64,000 nucleotides of DNA from Equibacterium sp963662035 (GTDB lineage: Bacteria; Bacteroidota; Bacteroidia; Bacteroidales; UBA932). Shown here piece after piece: positions 24,024 to 32,399 of this stretch. The stretch covers positions 42,553-106,552 of the forward strand of contig CAVLDO010000004.1 of NCBI GenBank assembly GCA_963662035.1. The letters run 5' to 3'. The position numbers and the translations under genes are program-made. Under the pieces are notes generated by a model that saw nothing but the letters and a program-made list of their open reading frames with translations, was not told where the DNA came from and ran no database searches. The first letter of the stretch is position 1. Every line of letters starts with the position of its first letter.

Positions 24024-24031
24024 CAAAAGTA
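24024..24031 (-). promoter_or_regulatory. Promoter -7 element for DUF4293-rmuC
   Basis: The minus strand reads TACTTTTG, 23 nt before the ATG at 24000. Confidence 0.5.
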
Positions 24032-24073
24032 CTAAAAAAATTACTTTCGCGAAGTTGATATGCTCCCAAGGCC

Positions 24074-24967
24074 GTGGATAAACTGCAATACATAATCGAG
24101 CTCTATGGCGACGGCGACCCCACTGTTGCGGCGGCCGTGGACAGCTATTTTGAGCGGGGCGGGGAAGAGGCTCTGCGCGATCTGCGCGCCGCATTCCAAA
24201 GCGAGCTGCTGCCTGCGCGCAAACACAAGCTGCGCTCTATGATAGAGCGCTACAGCAGAAAGAGCGTGCTTTCCGCCTTGAAGCGGACTGCACAGCGCTG
24301 CACCGGTGGCGAAGAGTGCGACCTCACCGAGTCGGGTTATCTGCTGTGCGCCCTGTTTGACCCCACTCTGAGCCGCGAGGAGTATATGGAGGCTGTGATG
24401 CCGCTGATAATCGCCGTGATTTCCGAAATCTCGGAGAGCAAGACCGGCCCCGAAAACATCTCACTGCTCAACCACATATTCTACCGCCGGATTGGCTACT
24501 CGGCCGCCGGTGCCTTTGACATCACTTTGGAGAACACCCTGCTGATGAATGTCATCCGCAGCAAGAAGGGGAGTCCGTTCGCCCTCGCACTGCTTTATTT
24601 CATAGTGGCGCAGGGGGCGGGGCTGCCTGTGTATCCGCTATGCTTCACCGGCGGATTCATCCCCGTGTATGAGGAGCGGGGCAAGGTCCTCTTCAACATC
24701 AACGTGTTTCACGAGGGGGAGATTTTCGTAGAGAACAACATCTCAGATATGGTCAGCAAGCAGGCATCTTCGCTGGGAGTGAACGTGGACATAGGCAAGG
24801 CAACCGTGCGCAAGGACCACTCCATTCTGGTGCAGTATCTCGAATTTCTGCAGGTGCTCTGCACTGCCGCCACCGACCCCGGAAGGCAGCATACGATCGA
24901 GGATGCCATAGAGGCGCTCGGGAGCAGGCGGTTTTTGAGTGTCGAATCGGACGAAGAAGATTGGTAG
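24074..24967 (+). CDS. Transglutaminase-like (SirB1-type) family protein
   Basis: 297 residues, probably cytoplasmic. The middle resembles the SirB1 N-terminal transglutaminase-like fold: LLNHIFYRRIGYSAAG, then TLLMNVIRSKKGSPFALALL with GAGLPVYPLCFTGGFIPVY. The nucleophile Cys of true transglutaminases is not seen at the expected place (KKGSPFALA has none), so it may be non-catalytic, like SirB1 itself. The start must be GTG 24074, because a stop codon lies in frame 18 nt upstream. It is divergent from DUF4293-rmuC. Function unknown. Confidence 0.7.
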   Translation: MDKLQYIIELYGDGDPTVAAAVDSYFERGGEEALRDLRAAFQSELLPARKHKLRSMIERYSRKSVLSALKRTAQRCTGGEECDLTESGYLLCALFDPTLSREEYMEAVMPLIIAVISEISESKTGPENISLLNHIFYRRIGYSAAGAFDITLENTLLMNVIRSKKGSPFALALLYFIVAQGAGLPVYPLCFTGGFIPVYEERGKVLFNINVFHEGEIFVENNISDMVSKQASSLGVNVDIGKATVRKDHSILVQYLEFLQVLCTAATDPGRQHTIEDAIEALGSRRFLSVESDEEDW

Positions 24968-24984
24968 AGACCACTCGACAGGGG

Positions 24985-26991
24985 CTATTTAGCCGCGCTG
25001 TCGCTGCAGTATTTCTTTATCACGCCGTAGGCATCGCTTATGCCCAGCTCGCCCGCCTTGCTGATGTCCATACACCCTTTCTCCTTGTCTTTAAGGAAAA
25101 TGAGCACCAGGCCGCGGTTGTAGTAGGCTTCGCCAATGTAGGGGAAAAGCTCCAGCGCCTTGCTGTAGTTTGACACTGCGGCCGGCAAGTCGTCGGAGAG
25201 GGCGTAGAGATTGCCCAGATTATAATATGTGTATGGGAAGTCGGGGGCCAGACGGGCTCCGGAGAGCATATCGTCTATCGCCGCGCTGTAATCATAGCGG
25301 GTGTCGCTGCGCTCCTTAACCACCGTCTTGGTGGTGTTGCCGGTGTTGTCTATGGTGAGGGTCTGCACGCTGTTCTCCATACTGGCTATGAACTCGGTCA
25401 TTTCTGCCTGCAGAGCCCCCCGGTTGAGGTAGAGGAATGGATTGCCGGGATCCAGGTCGATTGCGGCGCTGTAGCTGTTCTGCGCGTTGTTGAACTGGTT
25501 GGTGCGTGTCTCCAGCATACCTTTGGCAAACTGCAGGTACTCGTCGCCGCCCCCTTTTCGGATGCTCTCCCGCACCCTGTCGAGCGCGGCTGCGGCGTCG
25601 GGGTCGGCCTCCGCTTTCTGCGCCCTGAAGGCGGTCTTCACCGGCAGGGCGGTCAGAAAGTTGTCCAGTTTGGCATACATCAGCTCGCCGCCGATTGTAG
25701 AGATGTCTTTCTGCTCAGCTGCCCCGGAGGCGGGGACAAACTGGAACAGCGGCTTGAGCTTGACATCCACCTCGCGGTACTGCAGCAGCTCGTTGTCAAA
25801 ATTCTTTTGGGCGAAGTCGGCGTCAAAGGCCAGCAGCGCGCTGTAGGCGCGGGAGGTGTCGGCAAAGGCCTCGTATCCCTCGTCGGTGGCGGTTTTGCGC
25901 TGATATTCGCGCACCTTCTGCTGCGCAGTCTCCCAGTCGGCCTTGGATTCGCGCAGCCTGCCCAGCATCCCTTTTGCGTAAGAGCGGTTCATATAGGCCT
26001 TGGCAAAGTCGGGATAGAGTTCTATGGCGCGGTCGTAGTCGCTGATGGCCCGGGCATATTTGCCCTGTTCCATAAGCACCGCCGCGCGGTTGAAGTAGGC
26101 CAGTACATTATCCCGGTTGATGTTGAGCACCCGGTCAAGGTCGTCCACCGCCTTGTCCAGCTCCCCGGCCTGCGCGTATATCAGCGCCCGGTTGTAGAGG
26201 GTCAGGGCGTTGCCCGGTTCCAGCTCCAGCACCTTGTCCAGGTCGGCGACGGCTCCCGTCCAGTCGTTTTTGCCGTGCCGGATTATGGCGCGGTTGAAGT
26301 AGGCCAGAGTATTGGTGGAATCCAGCGCCAGGGCCCTGTCCAGGTCGGCGACGGCATTGTCGTTGTCATTCTTGAGGGCGTAGAGGCGGGAGCGGCGCAC
26401 AAACCCTTCCGGGTCCAGGCTGTTGAGCTCTATGGCCTTGTTGTAGTCGGCGAAGGCTTTTGTGGTGTCTCCCAGAAATAGATACGACGCGCCCCGGTTG
26501 AGGTAGGCGCTGCTCTCATCGGGATCGCGGCGTATAAAGCTGTTGAAGTCCTGCACCGCCTTGTCGAACTGCTGCGAGAGAAAGTAGGTCACCCCGCGGC
26601 TGAAGTAGAGTCCGGCGTTGCCGGGACGCAGATCCACCGCCTCCTGCAGATCTTCCAGCGCCTCTTCGTAGCGCCCCAGCCGGCTGCGGGTGATGGCGCG
26701 GTAGTGGTAGGCGTAGGTGTAGAGGGGGTTGCGCTTCAGGCTCAGGTCAAAGTCACGCTCGGCACCTCCCAGGTCCCCCAGGTTGTACTTGGCTATTCCC
26801 CGGAAAAAGTAGGCCTCCGGCCCCACGGTGTCGATGCGGGCGAGGATGTTGAAGTTTTCTATCGCGAGGGAATATTTGCCGTCGGAAAGAGCCTGGCGGC
26901 CGGCGTAGTAGAAGTGCGAAGGGTCATACTGCCCCCGCAGGAGAGATGTGCCTGAGACAGTCAGCAGCAGTATGACAAACAGACGTTTCAC
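24985..26991 (-). CDS. Secreted TPR-repeat protein
   Basis: 668 residues with a signal peptide (MKRLFVILLLTVSGTSLLRG), so periplasmic or surface-facing. At least ten consecutive 34-residue TPR units run from about 30 to 370, each with the pattern AYFNRA...YDRAIEL, for instance LAYFNRAAVLMEQGKYARAI. A non-repeat middle (about 370-500) follows, then further TPRs (LYLNRGALQAEMTEF, YYNLGNLYALSDDLPAAV, YYNRGLVLIFLKDKEKGC). It should act as a protein-binding scaffold; no partner is evident. The start is a GTG overlapping the TAG of the M23 peptidase by one base, which indicates coupling to that cell-wall enzyme. Confidence 0.85.
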   Translation of the reverse strand: MKRLFVILLLTVSGTSLLRGQYDPSHFYYAGRQALSDGKYSLAIENFNILARIDTVGPEAYFFRGIAKYNLGDLGGAERDFDLSLKRNPLYTYAYHYRAITRSRLGRYEEALEDLQEAVDLRPGNAGLYFSRGVTYFLSQQFDKAVQDFNSFIRRDPDESSAYLNRGASYLFLGDTTKAFADYNKAIELNSLDPEGFVRRSRLYALKNDNDNAVADLDRALALDSTNTLAYFNRAIIRHGKNDWTGAVADLDKVLELEPGNALTLYNRALIYAQAGELDKAVDDLDRVLNINRDNVLAYFNRAAVLMEQGKYARAISDYDRAIELYPDFAKAYMNRSYAKGMLGRLRESKADWETAQQKVREYQRKTATDEGYEAFADTSRAYSALLAFDADFAQKNFDNELLQYREVDVKLKPLFQFVPASGAAEQKDISTIGGELMYAKLDNFLTALPVKTAFRAQKAEADPDAAAALDRVRESIRKGGGDEYLQFAKGMLETRTNQFNNAQNSYSAAIDLDPGNPFLYLNRGALQAEMTEFIASMENSVQTLTIDNTGNTTKTVVKERSDTRYDYSAAIDDMLSGARLAPDFPYTYYNLGNLYALSDDLPAAVSNYSKALELFPYIGEAYYNRGLVLIFLKDKEKGCMDISKAGELGISDAYGVIKKYCSDSAAK

Positions 26992-27950
26992 TATCGGATG
27001 CGCAGTGACTCTCCTATGCGCAGGGTTTTGGTGGATTTGATGCCGTTGAGCTTGCAGAGCTTGCTCACGGTGGTGCCGTTTCGGCTGGCGATTTTGCTCA
27101 GAGTGTCGCCGCGGCGCACCTTGTAATATTTTGCCTGGCTGGCCGCTACCGACTCCTCGTCGCTCATCCCCTGGTGGGAATAGACGCTGAAGTAGTCTTT
27201 GCGCACGGTGAACGCCGGATCGCGCAGCGCGCCTTTTTCAAAGTCGATGATGCGCTCCGGGTCAAAGGTACGCCCCTTGTAGCGCGCCTCGAAGTGCAGG
27301 TGGGGGCCGGTGCTGCGGCCGGTGCTGCCTCCCAGCCCTATGACGTCGCCCGCCTTGACGCTCTCCTCTGCTTTCACGAAACGCTTGGAGAGGTGGCCGT
27401 AGTAGGTCTCGAGGCCGTTGGAGTGGCGGATCACTATCAGATTGCCGTAGCCTCCCGTCTTGCTGCCGGAGGAGAAACGCACCACGCCGTCAAAGGCGGC
27501 CTTCACGCTGTCGCCCGTGTGGAGCGGGATGTCGGTGCCGTAGTGGGGGCGCGAGCGGCGCATCTTGTAGCCTGAATAGACCTTGCCGGTGGCGGGGGCG
27601 CAGAAAAAGTGGGTGCTGTCCACCAGCTGCAGCTCCATTTCCGATTCGAAGGCCTCCTTGGGGTAGTCCTTGTAGGCGTGCAGCGACTCGGTGTCCCACC
27701 ATTTGTCGTAAATCTGTGTGGAGTCGATGCCGGGGCGCATATGGCGCAGGTATTCCCAGGTCTGATTGTCAAAAATCACTATGTCCACATATTTGTCGGC
27801 GGTGGGAACGGTGTCTATGGCGTTTTTGATTTCTGACGGGCAGCGGGGGATTATGTATGGCTCTATTTGGTATGTATAGCCCTCCAGCTGCGCGGATGCG
27901 GAAAATGCGATGCAGAGCAGCGGCAATACCGAGAGCAGACGTTTTATCAT
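26991..27950 (-). CDS. M23 family metallopeptidase with C-terminal LysM
   Basis: Secreted peptidoglycan peptidase of the LytM/NlpD type, 319 residues. The signal peptide ends near FSASAQ. The M23 domain (about 155-255) has all zinc ligands: His and Asp in RPHYGTDIPL and the HLH of GPHLHFEARY. The LysM at about 275-319 (YKVRRGDTLSKIASRNGTT) binds glycan. An open frame runs upstream through the tRNA, but ATG 27950 starts a proper signal peptide and lies after the tRNA terminator. An intact active site favours a hydrolase rather than a degenerate activator. Coupled downstream to the TPR protein. Confidence 0.92.
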   Translation of the reverse strand: MIKRLLSVLPLLCIAFSASAQLEGYTYQIEPYIIPRCPSEIKNAIDTVPTADKYVDIVIFDNQTWEYLRHMRPGIDSTQIYDKWWDTESLHAYKDYPKEAFESEMELQLVDSTHFFCAPATGKVYSGYKMRRSRPHYGTDIPLHTGDSVKAAFDGVVRFSSGSKTGGYGNLIVIRHSNGLETYYGHLSKRFVKAEESVKAGDVIGLGGSTGRSTGPHLHFEARYKGRTFDPERIIDFEKGALRDPAFTVRKDYFSVYSHQGMSDEESVAASQAKYYKVRRGDTLSKIASRNGTTVSKLCKLNGIKSTKTLRIGESLRIR

Positions 27951-27969
27951 AGGCGTAATTGAAAATAGA

Positions 27970-27997
27970 AAAAGTCCGTTGAGGTGGGCGGACTTTT
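27970..27997 (-). terminator. Intrinsic terminator behind tRNA-Gly
   Basis: A 9-bp stem (27970-27978 with 27989-27997), followed on the minus strand by a T-rich run. It lies just downstream of the tRNA and upstream of the M23 gene. Confidence 0.75.
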
Positions 27998-28003
27998 GGA
28001 ATT

Positions 28004-28079
28004 TGGAGCGGAAAACGGGGCTCGAACCCGCGACCTTCGGCTTGGGAAGCCAACGCTCTGCCAACTGAGCTATTTCCGC
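28004..28079 (-). tRNA. tRNA-Gly (anticodon CCC)
   Basis: The minus strand folds as a 76-nt cloverleaf: acceptor GCGGAAA with TTTCCGC, D arm AGCTCAGTTGGCAGAGC, and anticodon loop TTCCCAA with CCC at positions 34-36. The T loop is GGTTCGAGCC. The 3' end is T followed by an encoded CCA (28004-28006). A terminator follows. Confidence 0.95.
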
Positions 28080-28168
28080 AAATTCATAAATCTGCATAGC
28101 GCAACCTGCGCGCCGCAAGCGAGGTTGCAAATTTAGTTCCTTTTTTCAAAAAAGCAAAGCGGCGCTTC

Positions 28169-28201
28169 TTTGGTCTTTGTTAAATATTATTAATATCTTT
28201 A
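28169..28201 (+). promoter_or_regulatory. Probable galK-galM promoter
   Basis: TTTG at 28169-28172, 21 nt, then TATCTTTA at 28194-28201, one mismatch from TAnnTTTG. It leaves a leader of about 45 nt before ATG 28252. Confidence 0.45.
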
Positions 28202-28251
28202 CACAGACATCCCGCACGCGGATTATTGTTACACTAATTACACATTACGAT

Positions 28252-29424
28252 ATGTTAAAACCCAAAAAAGTCATTGACGCCTTCAAGAAGAATTTCCCGG
28301 GCGTCAAATTCAGTTATTTCACCTCACCCGGCCGCATAAATCTCATAGGCGAGCACACCGACTACAACGGCGGATTCGTGCTCCCCGCTGCGGTGGACAA
28401 GGGCATAAGTCTGGCAATCGCCCCCAACGGCACCTCCAAAGTGAACGCCTTCTCCCTGGATTATGGTGAAAAACTCACTTTTGATGTAAACGATAGCGAT
28501 AAACCCGCCCCGCAGTGGGCACAGTATATCTATGGCGTGCTGCAGGAGATGAAAAAGCGCGGCGCGCAGCCCTCCGGCTTCGACTGCGCATTCGGCGGCG
28601 ACGTCCCTCTGGGCGCCGGAATGAGCTCTTCGGCCGCTCTGGAGAGCGTGTTCGGATATGCCGTGAACAGCATTTTCCATCTGGGCTTCAAGCGCGAGCA
28701 GCTGGCTCAGATAGGCCAGATGACCGAGCACAACTATGTGGGAGTCAACTGCGGAATAATGGACCAGTTCGCCTCGCTGATGGGCAAGGAGGGCAAGGTG
28801 ATCCGTCTGGACTGCCGTTCGCTCGCATACAAGAGAGTCCCCTTTAACCCCAAAGGGTACAAGATTGTCCTCATAGACACTATGGTAAAGCATAACCTCG
28901 CTTGCGGCGAGTACAACGTGCGCCGCGCCCAGTGCGAGGCGGGCGTGGCGCAAATCAGAAAGGACCACCCCGAGGTGGAGCTGCTGCGCGACGTGACCCC
29001 CGCGATGCTGGAGCAGTACAAAGACCGTCTGGATCCGATGGTTTACAAGCGCTGCTCCTTTGTGGTGAAGGAGTCCCCCCGACTGCTGGCCGGCTGCCGC
29101 GATCTGGCCAAGGACGACATCCCCGCGTTCGGCAAGAAGATGTTCGAGACCCACGACGGCCTCAGCAAAGATTACGGGGTGAGCTGCGAAGAACTTGACT
29201 TCATCGTGGACATCGCCCGCACGTGCGAAGGCGTGGTGGGCGCCCGGATGATGGGGGGCGGCTTCGGCGGCTGCGTCATCGCAATCGTGCGCAGCGGTGC
29301 CGCCCAGGAGTACATCAACACTGTCAAGGCTGCCTACAAGAAGCAGTTCGACATCGATCCCCGCGTGATAAATGTAGCAATTTCAGACGGAGCAAAACGA
29401 TGGAACGTACGCAATCTCAAATAA
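28252..29424 (+). CDS. galK: Galactokinase
   Basis: ATP-dependent GHMP kinase that makes galactose 1-phosphate for the Leloir pathway. It has 390 residues from ATG 28252 (an in-frame upstream start would overlap the promoter). The galactose signature is GRINLIGEHTDYNGGFVLP. The ATP-binding motif is PLGAGMSSSAALE and the third GHMP motif is MGGGFGGCVIAIV. A catalytic Asp lies in NCGIMDQFASLMG. It overlaps galM by 25 nt. galT and galE are not in the window, so the pathway must be completed elsewhere. Confidence 0.96.
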   Translation: MLKPKKVIDAFKKNFPGVKFSYFTSPGRINLIGEHTDYNGGFVLPAAVDKGISLAIAPNGTSKVNAFSLDYGEKLTFDVNDSDKPAPQWAQYIYGVLQEMKKRGAQPSGFDCAFGGDVPLGAGMSSSAALESVFGYAVNSIFHLGFKREQLAQIGQMTEHNYVGVNCGIMDQFASLMGKEGKVIRLDCRSLAYKRVPFNPKGYKIVLIDTMVKHNLACGEYNVRRAQCEAGVAQIRKDHPEVELLRDVTPAMLEQYKDRLDPMVYKRCSFVVKESPRLLAGCRDLAKDDIPAFGKKMFETHDGLSKDYGVSCEELDFIVDIARTCEGVVGARMMGGGFGGCVIAIVRSGAAQEYINTVKAAYKKQFDIDPRVINVAISDGAKRWNVRNLK

Positions 29425-30428
29425 GACACTATACGATAGCACACCCTACCGGAGCTAAGGTTGTCCTGAGCAATCTCGGCGCCGGCATCGTATCGATAGT
29501 GGTGCCCGACAAGAACGGGTCGCTGGACAATGTCGCCCTCAGCTATAAACGCAAAGAGGACTGGATGGCCGACGGCCCCTGTATGGGCAAGATTCCCGGG
29601 CGCTTTGCAAACCGCATAGCGCTGGGCAAATTCTCTCTGGAGGGCAAGGAGTACACACTGGCTGTCAACAACGGCCCCAACCATCTGCACGGCGGCCCCG
29701 ACGCCCAGAGTTTCGCAAACCGCATCTGGGATGCCGAACCCTTCGAGGGGGGCGTCAAGTTTACTCTGCACAGCGCCGACGGCGATGCCGGCTACCCCGC
29801 TTCGATGGACATAGAGGCTGTGTATCGCTTCCGCAGCGACAATGTGCTCACTCTGGACATCAAGGCGGAAAGCGGCGCGGCCACCGTGGTGAATCTGACC
29901 AACCACGTTTATTTCAACCTGCGCGGAGAGCGCCGCTTCGGCGGCGACGGCATCCGCAGCCACACTCTCAAGCTGTACGCATCGCAGTATCTGCCCACCG
30001 ATGCCACCCAGATACCCACAGGCGAGATAGCCCCCGTGGCGGGGACGCCTATGGATTTTACCGCTCCCAAGGCCATCGGCCGCGACTTATGCGCCGACTT
30101 CGAGGCGCTTAGGATAGGCAAGGGGTATGACCACTGCTGGTGCATAGACGGCTACGACTCGACTCTGCGCCCCGCAGCGGAGCTCTCTGCCGCCGGCCGC
30201 AAGGTCACGGTGTACACCAACCAGCCGGGCATCCAGGTTTATACGGGCAACTGGCTTAAAGGCAGCCCGGTGGCTCCCACCGGCTACAGCTATTGCGACT
30301 ACGACGGCGTTGCGCTGGAGTGCCAGGCATTCCCCGATGCCCCCAACAAGCCGCAGTTCCCTTCTGCAGTTCTTGAGCCGGGATGCGAATACCGCAACCG
30401 GATAATGTGGAAATTCACCGCCGAATAG
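29400..30428 (+). CDS. galM: Aldose 1-epimerase (mutarotase)
   Basis: Interconverts alpha and beta anomers of galactose or glucose so that GalK can act. It has 342 residues. Substrate-binding residues are visible in IPGRFANRIALGKF and NNGPNHLHGG (His), and the catalytic His in VVNLTNHVYFNL. The general-base Glu lies in the C-terminal QFPSAVLEPGCEYRN region. It begins inside galK with a 25-nt overlap, so the pair is co-translated. No signal peptide is seen, which makes it the cytoplasmic form. Confidence 0.93.
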   Translation: MERTQSQIRHYTIAHPTGAKVVLSNLGAGIVSIVVPDKNGSLDNVALSYKRKEDWMADGPCMGKIPGRFANRIALGKFSLEGKEYTLAVNNGPNHLHGGPDAQSFANRIWDAEPFEGGVKFTLHSADGDAGYPASMDIEAVYRFRSDNVLTLDIKAESGAATVVNLTNHVYFNLRGERRFGGDGIRSHTLKLYASQYLPTDATQIPTGEIAPVAGTPMDFTAPKAIGRDLCADFEALRIGKGYDHCWCIDGYDSTLRPAAELSAAGRKVTVYTNQPGIQVYTGNWLKGSPVAPTGYSYCDYDGVALECQAFPDAPNKPQFPSAVLEPGCEYRNRIMWKFTAE

Positions 30429-30488
30429 GCGGCGGAGCGCAGCAAGGCAAGCTTCTGACCGCTGCGCAAGGCCCGCCGGCCTGCGCCC

Positions 30489-31118
30489 TCAGAGCTTCAC
30501 GGCCATAGTGATGCCGTCGCGTACGGGGAGCATCACGCACCGCACGCGGCCGTCACCGGCAACAATATGGTTGAATGTGCTGATAGCCTCGCTCTGGACA
30601 TCGTGCGGCCGCTGCTCTGCGGCCACCTTGCCGTCCCAGGTCGTGTTGTCGGCAATGATGACCCCGCCGCTGCGCACCCGCTCCACCACCAGATTCCAGT
30701 AGTCGGGATACTGCCGCTTGTTGGCGTCGACATACACCAGATCGTAGATGTGGGGCAGGGTGGGGATGATTTCCAGTGCATCGCCGAAAAGCAGATTCAC
30801 CTTGCCCGAAATCCCCTCGCGAGAATACGCCTCGCGGATGATGTCCTCCAGCTCGTCGTTGATCTCGATGGAGTCGATGACTCCGCACGGAGCGAGCCCC
30901 TCTGCAAGACACACCGTGGAATAGCCGGTAAAGACTCCGAGCTCCAGCACCCGCTCAGGACGCACAATGCGGCTGACGAGGCTCAAAAGCCCCCCTTCTG
31001 TGCGGCCCGAGAGCATCCTGGCGTGGTTGGTGCGCAGATGCGTGGTGCGCTCTATCCACTCCAGCGTGCCGCTCTGTGGCAGCGACGAATTGGCACGGCA
31101 ATACTCCTCTATAGTCAT
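30489..31118 (-). CDS. O-methyltransferase family 3 (class I SAM-dependent)
   Basis: Cation-dependent small-molecule O-methyltransferase resembling catechol/caffeoyl-CoA types, 209 residues. Motif I is VLELGVFTGYSTVCLAEGL. The acidic residue of motif II lies in IDSIEINDELE. The metal-binding block is DLVYVDANKRQYPDYWN, with a second part in GGVIIADNTTWDGKV. The substrate is unknown. It starts 4 nt after the M16 peptidase stop and is probably co-transcribed with it, although no functional link is obvious. Confidence 0.87.
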   Translation of the reverse strand: MTIEEYCRANSSLPQSGTLEWIERTTHLRTNHARMLSGRTEGGLLSLVSRIVRPERVLELGVFTGYSTVCLAEGLAPCGVIDSIEINDELEDIIREAYSREGISGKVNLLFGDALEIIPTLPHIYDLVYVDANKRQYPDYWNLVVERVRSGGVIIADNTTWDGKVAAEQRPHDVQSEAISTFNHIVAGDGRVRCVMLPVRDGITMAVKL

Positions 31119-31122
31119 TGCG

Positions 31123-32355
31123 CTATCTGTAAATCAGTCTGCAGAGATTCTCTTCGGCAAAAATTTCGCGTGCGACGCGCTGCAGCTGCTCTGCCGAAAC
31201 CGCCTCCAGCTGCTCGCGGAACAGCTCTGCGGTGGGATAGACGCCGCTGCGCAGAATGTTGCGGGCGATGCTCAGCGCCTGAGCCTCGCCGTATTCCGAC
31301 GCGATGGCGTTCTGTGCCAGAATCTGCTTGCCCGCCGCCTTCAGAGCCGCCTCGCTCAACGCAGTTTCGCGCATCTTCTCCAGCTCTTTGAGGCAGAGCT
31401 TGATGCACTTGTCCACATTGTCCTTGTCGCAGCCGAAATATATTACGGCCACGCCGGCGGTGGAATAGCGCACATATGAGGCGTCCACGTGATACACCAG
31501 CGCCTTTTTCTCCCGCAGGGAGCCATTCAGGCGCGAATTGCTGGCCGGTCCGCCCAGAATGTTGCACAGCAGCGAGAGGGCCACCCGGTCGGGATGGGCG
31601 TACGGATAGGCCCGCGCCCCTATTATGCAGTTGGCCTGATGAAAGTTGCGGCACTGGTCTATGTCAAAGATATTCCTTATGGGGGTCTGCCTGCCGTGGC
31701 AGGGGGTGGCATCGGCGGCAAAATGACCGGCATACTTGGCCAGCAGCCGCTCCACGGTGCGCAGCATCGCCTTCTGGTCAAAATCCCCAACCACCGAGAG
31801 ACTCATGTTTGCCGGGGTGTAATAGTTTTTCACATACCGCTTTATGTCGTCAGAAGTGATCTCCTTGATGGAGTCCGCCGTGCCCAGGATGGTGCGCTCG
31901 AGGCTGTGCCCCTTGAATAGCGCCTTCTCGTAATCCTCAAATATGAATTCGGCGGGATTGTCAAGGCACATATTGATTTCGTCGGCCACCACGTTCTTTT
32001 CCTTTTCCAGTTCGTCCTCGTCGAACACCGAGGTGAAGGCGATTTCGAACGAGAGGTCTATGGCCTTGGCGATATCCTCCTTGAGCACTGTGCAATAGAC
32101 CACCGTCTCCTCCTTTGCGGTGTAGGCGTTCATATCGCCGCCGACCTTCTCCAGACGGTTGTTGATGCTGCAGGCGGAGCGCTTTTCGCAGCCCCGGAAA
32201 ATCATATGCTCCGTCAGATGCGCCAGGCCGTGCTTGTCATCGGGCTCGTGGGAGGTGCCGGCCCCTATGCAGAGGGCGCAGTAGGCCACTGAAGAGCTGT
32301 TGTGCCTGAAAGCGACCTTGAGGCCGCTTTCGAGTGTATATACATTATTGTCCAT
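31123..32355 (-). CDS. M16 family zinc peptidase
   Basis: Pitrilysin-like peptidase of 410 residues. The inverted zinc motif HLTEH in HGLAHLTEHMIF (about residue 46) is intact, with the third ligand expected in NVVADEINMCLD. A C-terminal half of the M16C type follows (HQANCIIGARAYPYAHPDR; a glycine-rich GGPASNSRLNGSLREKKAL). There is no signal peptide, which points to a cytoplasmic processing peptidase like other single-chain bacterial M16 proteins. A TAATTTTG promoter lies 11 nt upstream, inside the divergent region shared with dnaX. Confidence 0.9.
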   Translation of the reverse strand: MDNNVYTLESGLKVAFRHNSSSVAYCALCIGAGTSHEPDDKHGLAHLTEHMIFRGCEKRSACSINNRLEKVGGDMNAYTAKEETVVYCTVLKEDIAKAIDLSFEIAFTSVFDEDELEKEKNVVADEINMCLDNPAEFIFEDYEKALFKGHSLERTILGTADSIKEITSDDIKRYVKNYYTPANMSLSVVGDFDQKAMLRTVERLLAKYAGHFAADATPCHGRQTPIRNIFDIDQCRNFHQANCIIGARAYPYAHPDRVALSLLCNILGGPASNSRLNGSLREKKALVYHVDASYVRYSTAGVAVIYFGCDKDNVDKCIKLCLKELEKMRETALSEAALKAAGKQILAQNAIASEYGEAQALSIARNILRSGVYPTAELFREQLEAVSAEQLQRVAREIFAEENLCRLIYR

Positions 32356-32366
32356 ATCTGAGGGTG

Positions 32367-32374
32367 CAAAATTA
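32367..32374 (-). promoter_or_regulatory. Promoter -7 element for M16 peptidase
   Basis: The minus strand reads TAATTTTG. The predicted start falls about 5 nt before the ATG at 32355, so the leader is very short. Confidence 0.5.
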
Positions 32375-32385
32375 ATAAATATTCG

Positions 32386-32393
32386 TACTTTTG
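32386..32393 (+). promoter_or_regulatory. Promoter -7 element for dnaX
   Basis: TACTTTTG ends 6 nt before the dnaX ATG at 32400, so transcription should begin at or next to the start codon. It is separated from the divergent M16 element by only 11 nt. Confidence 0.55.
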
Positions 32394-32399
32394 TAGGGT

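Noticed and set aside
26991..28130. Longer version of the M23 peptidase that starts at 28130
   Set aside because: The extra codons cover the tRNA-Gly gene and its terminator; ATG 27950 gives a proper signal peptide.
30437..30467. 7-bp GC hairpin between the convergent galM and O-methyltransferase genes
   Set aside because: No T run on either side and a 17-nt loop, so it is not supported as a terminator.
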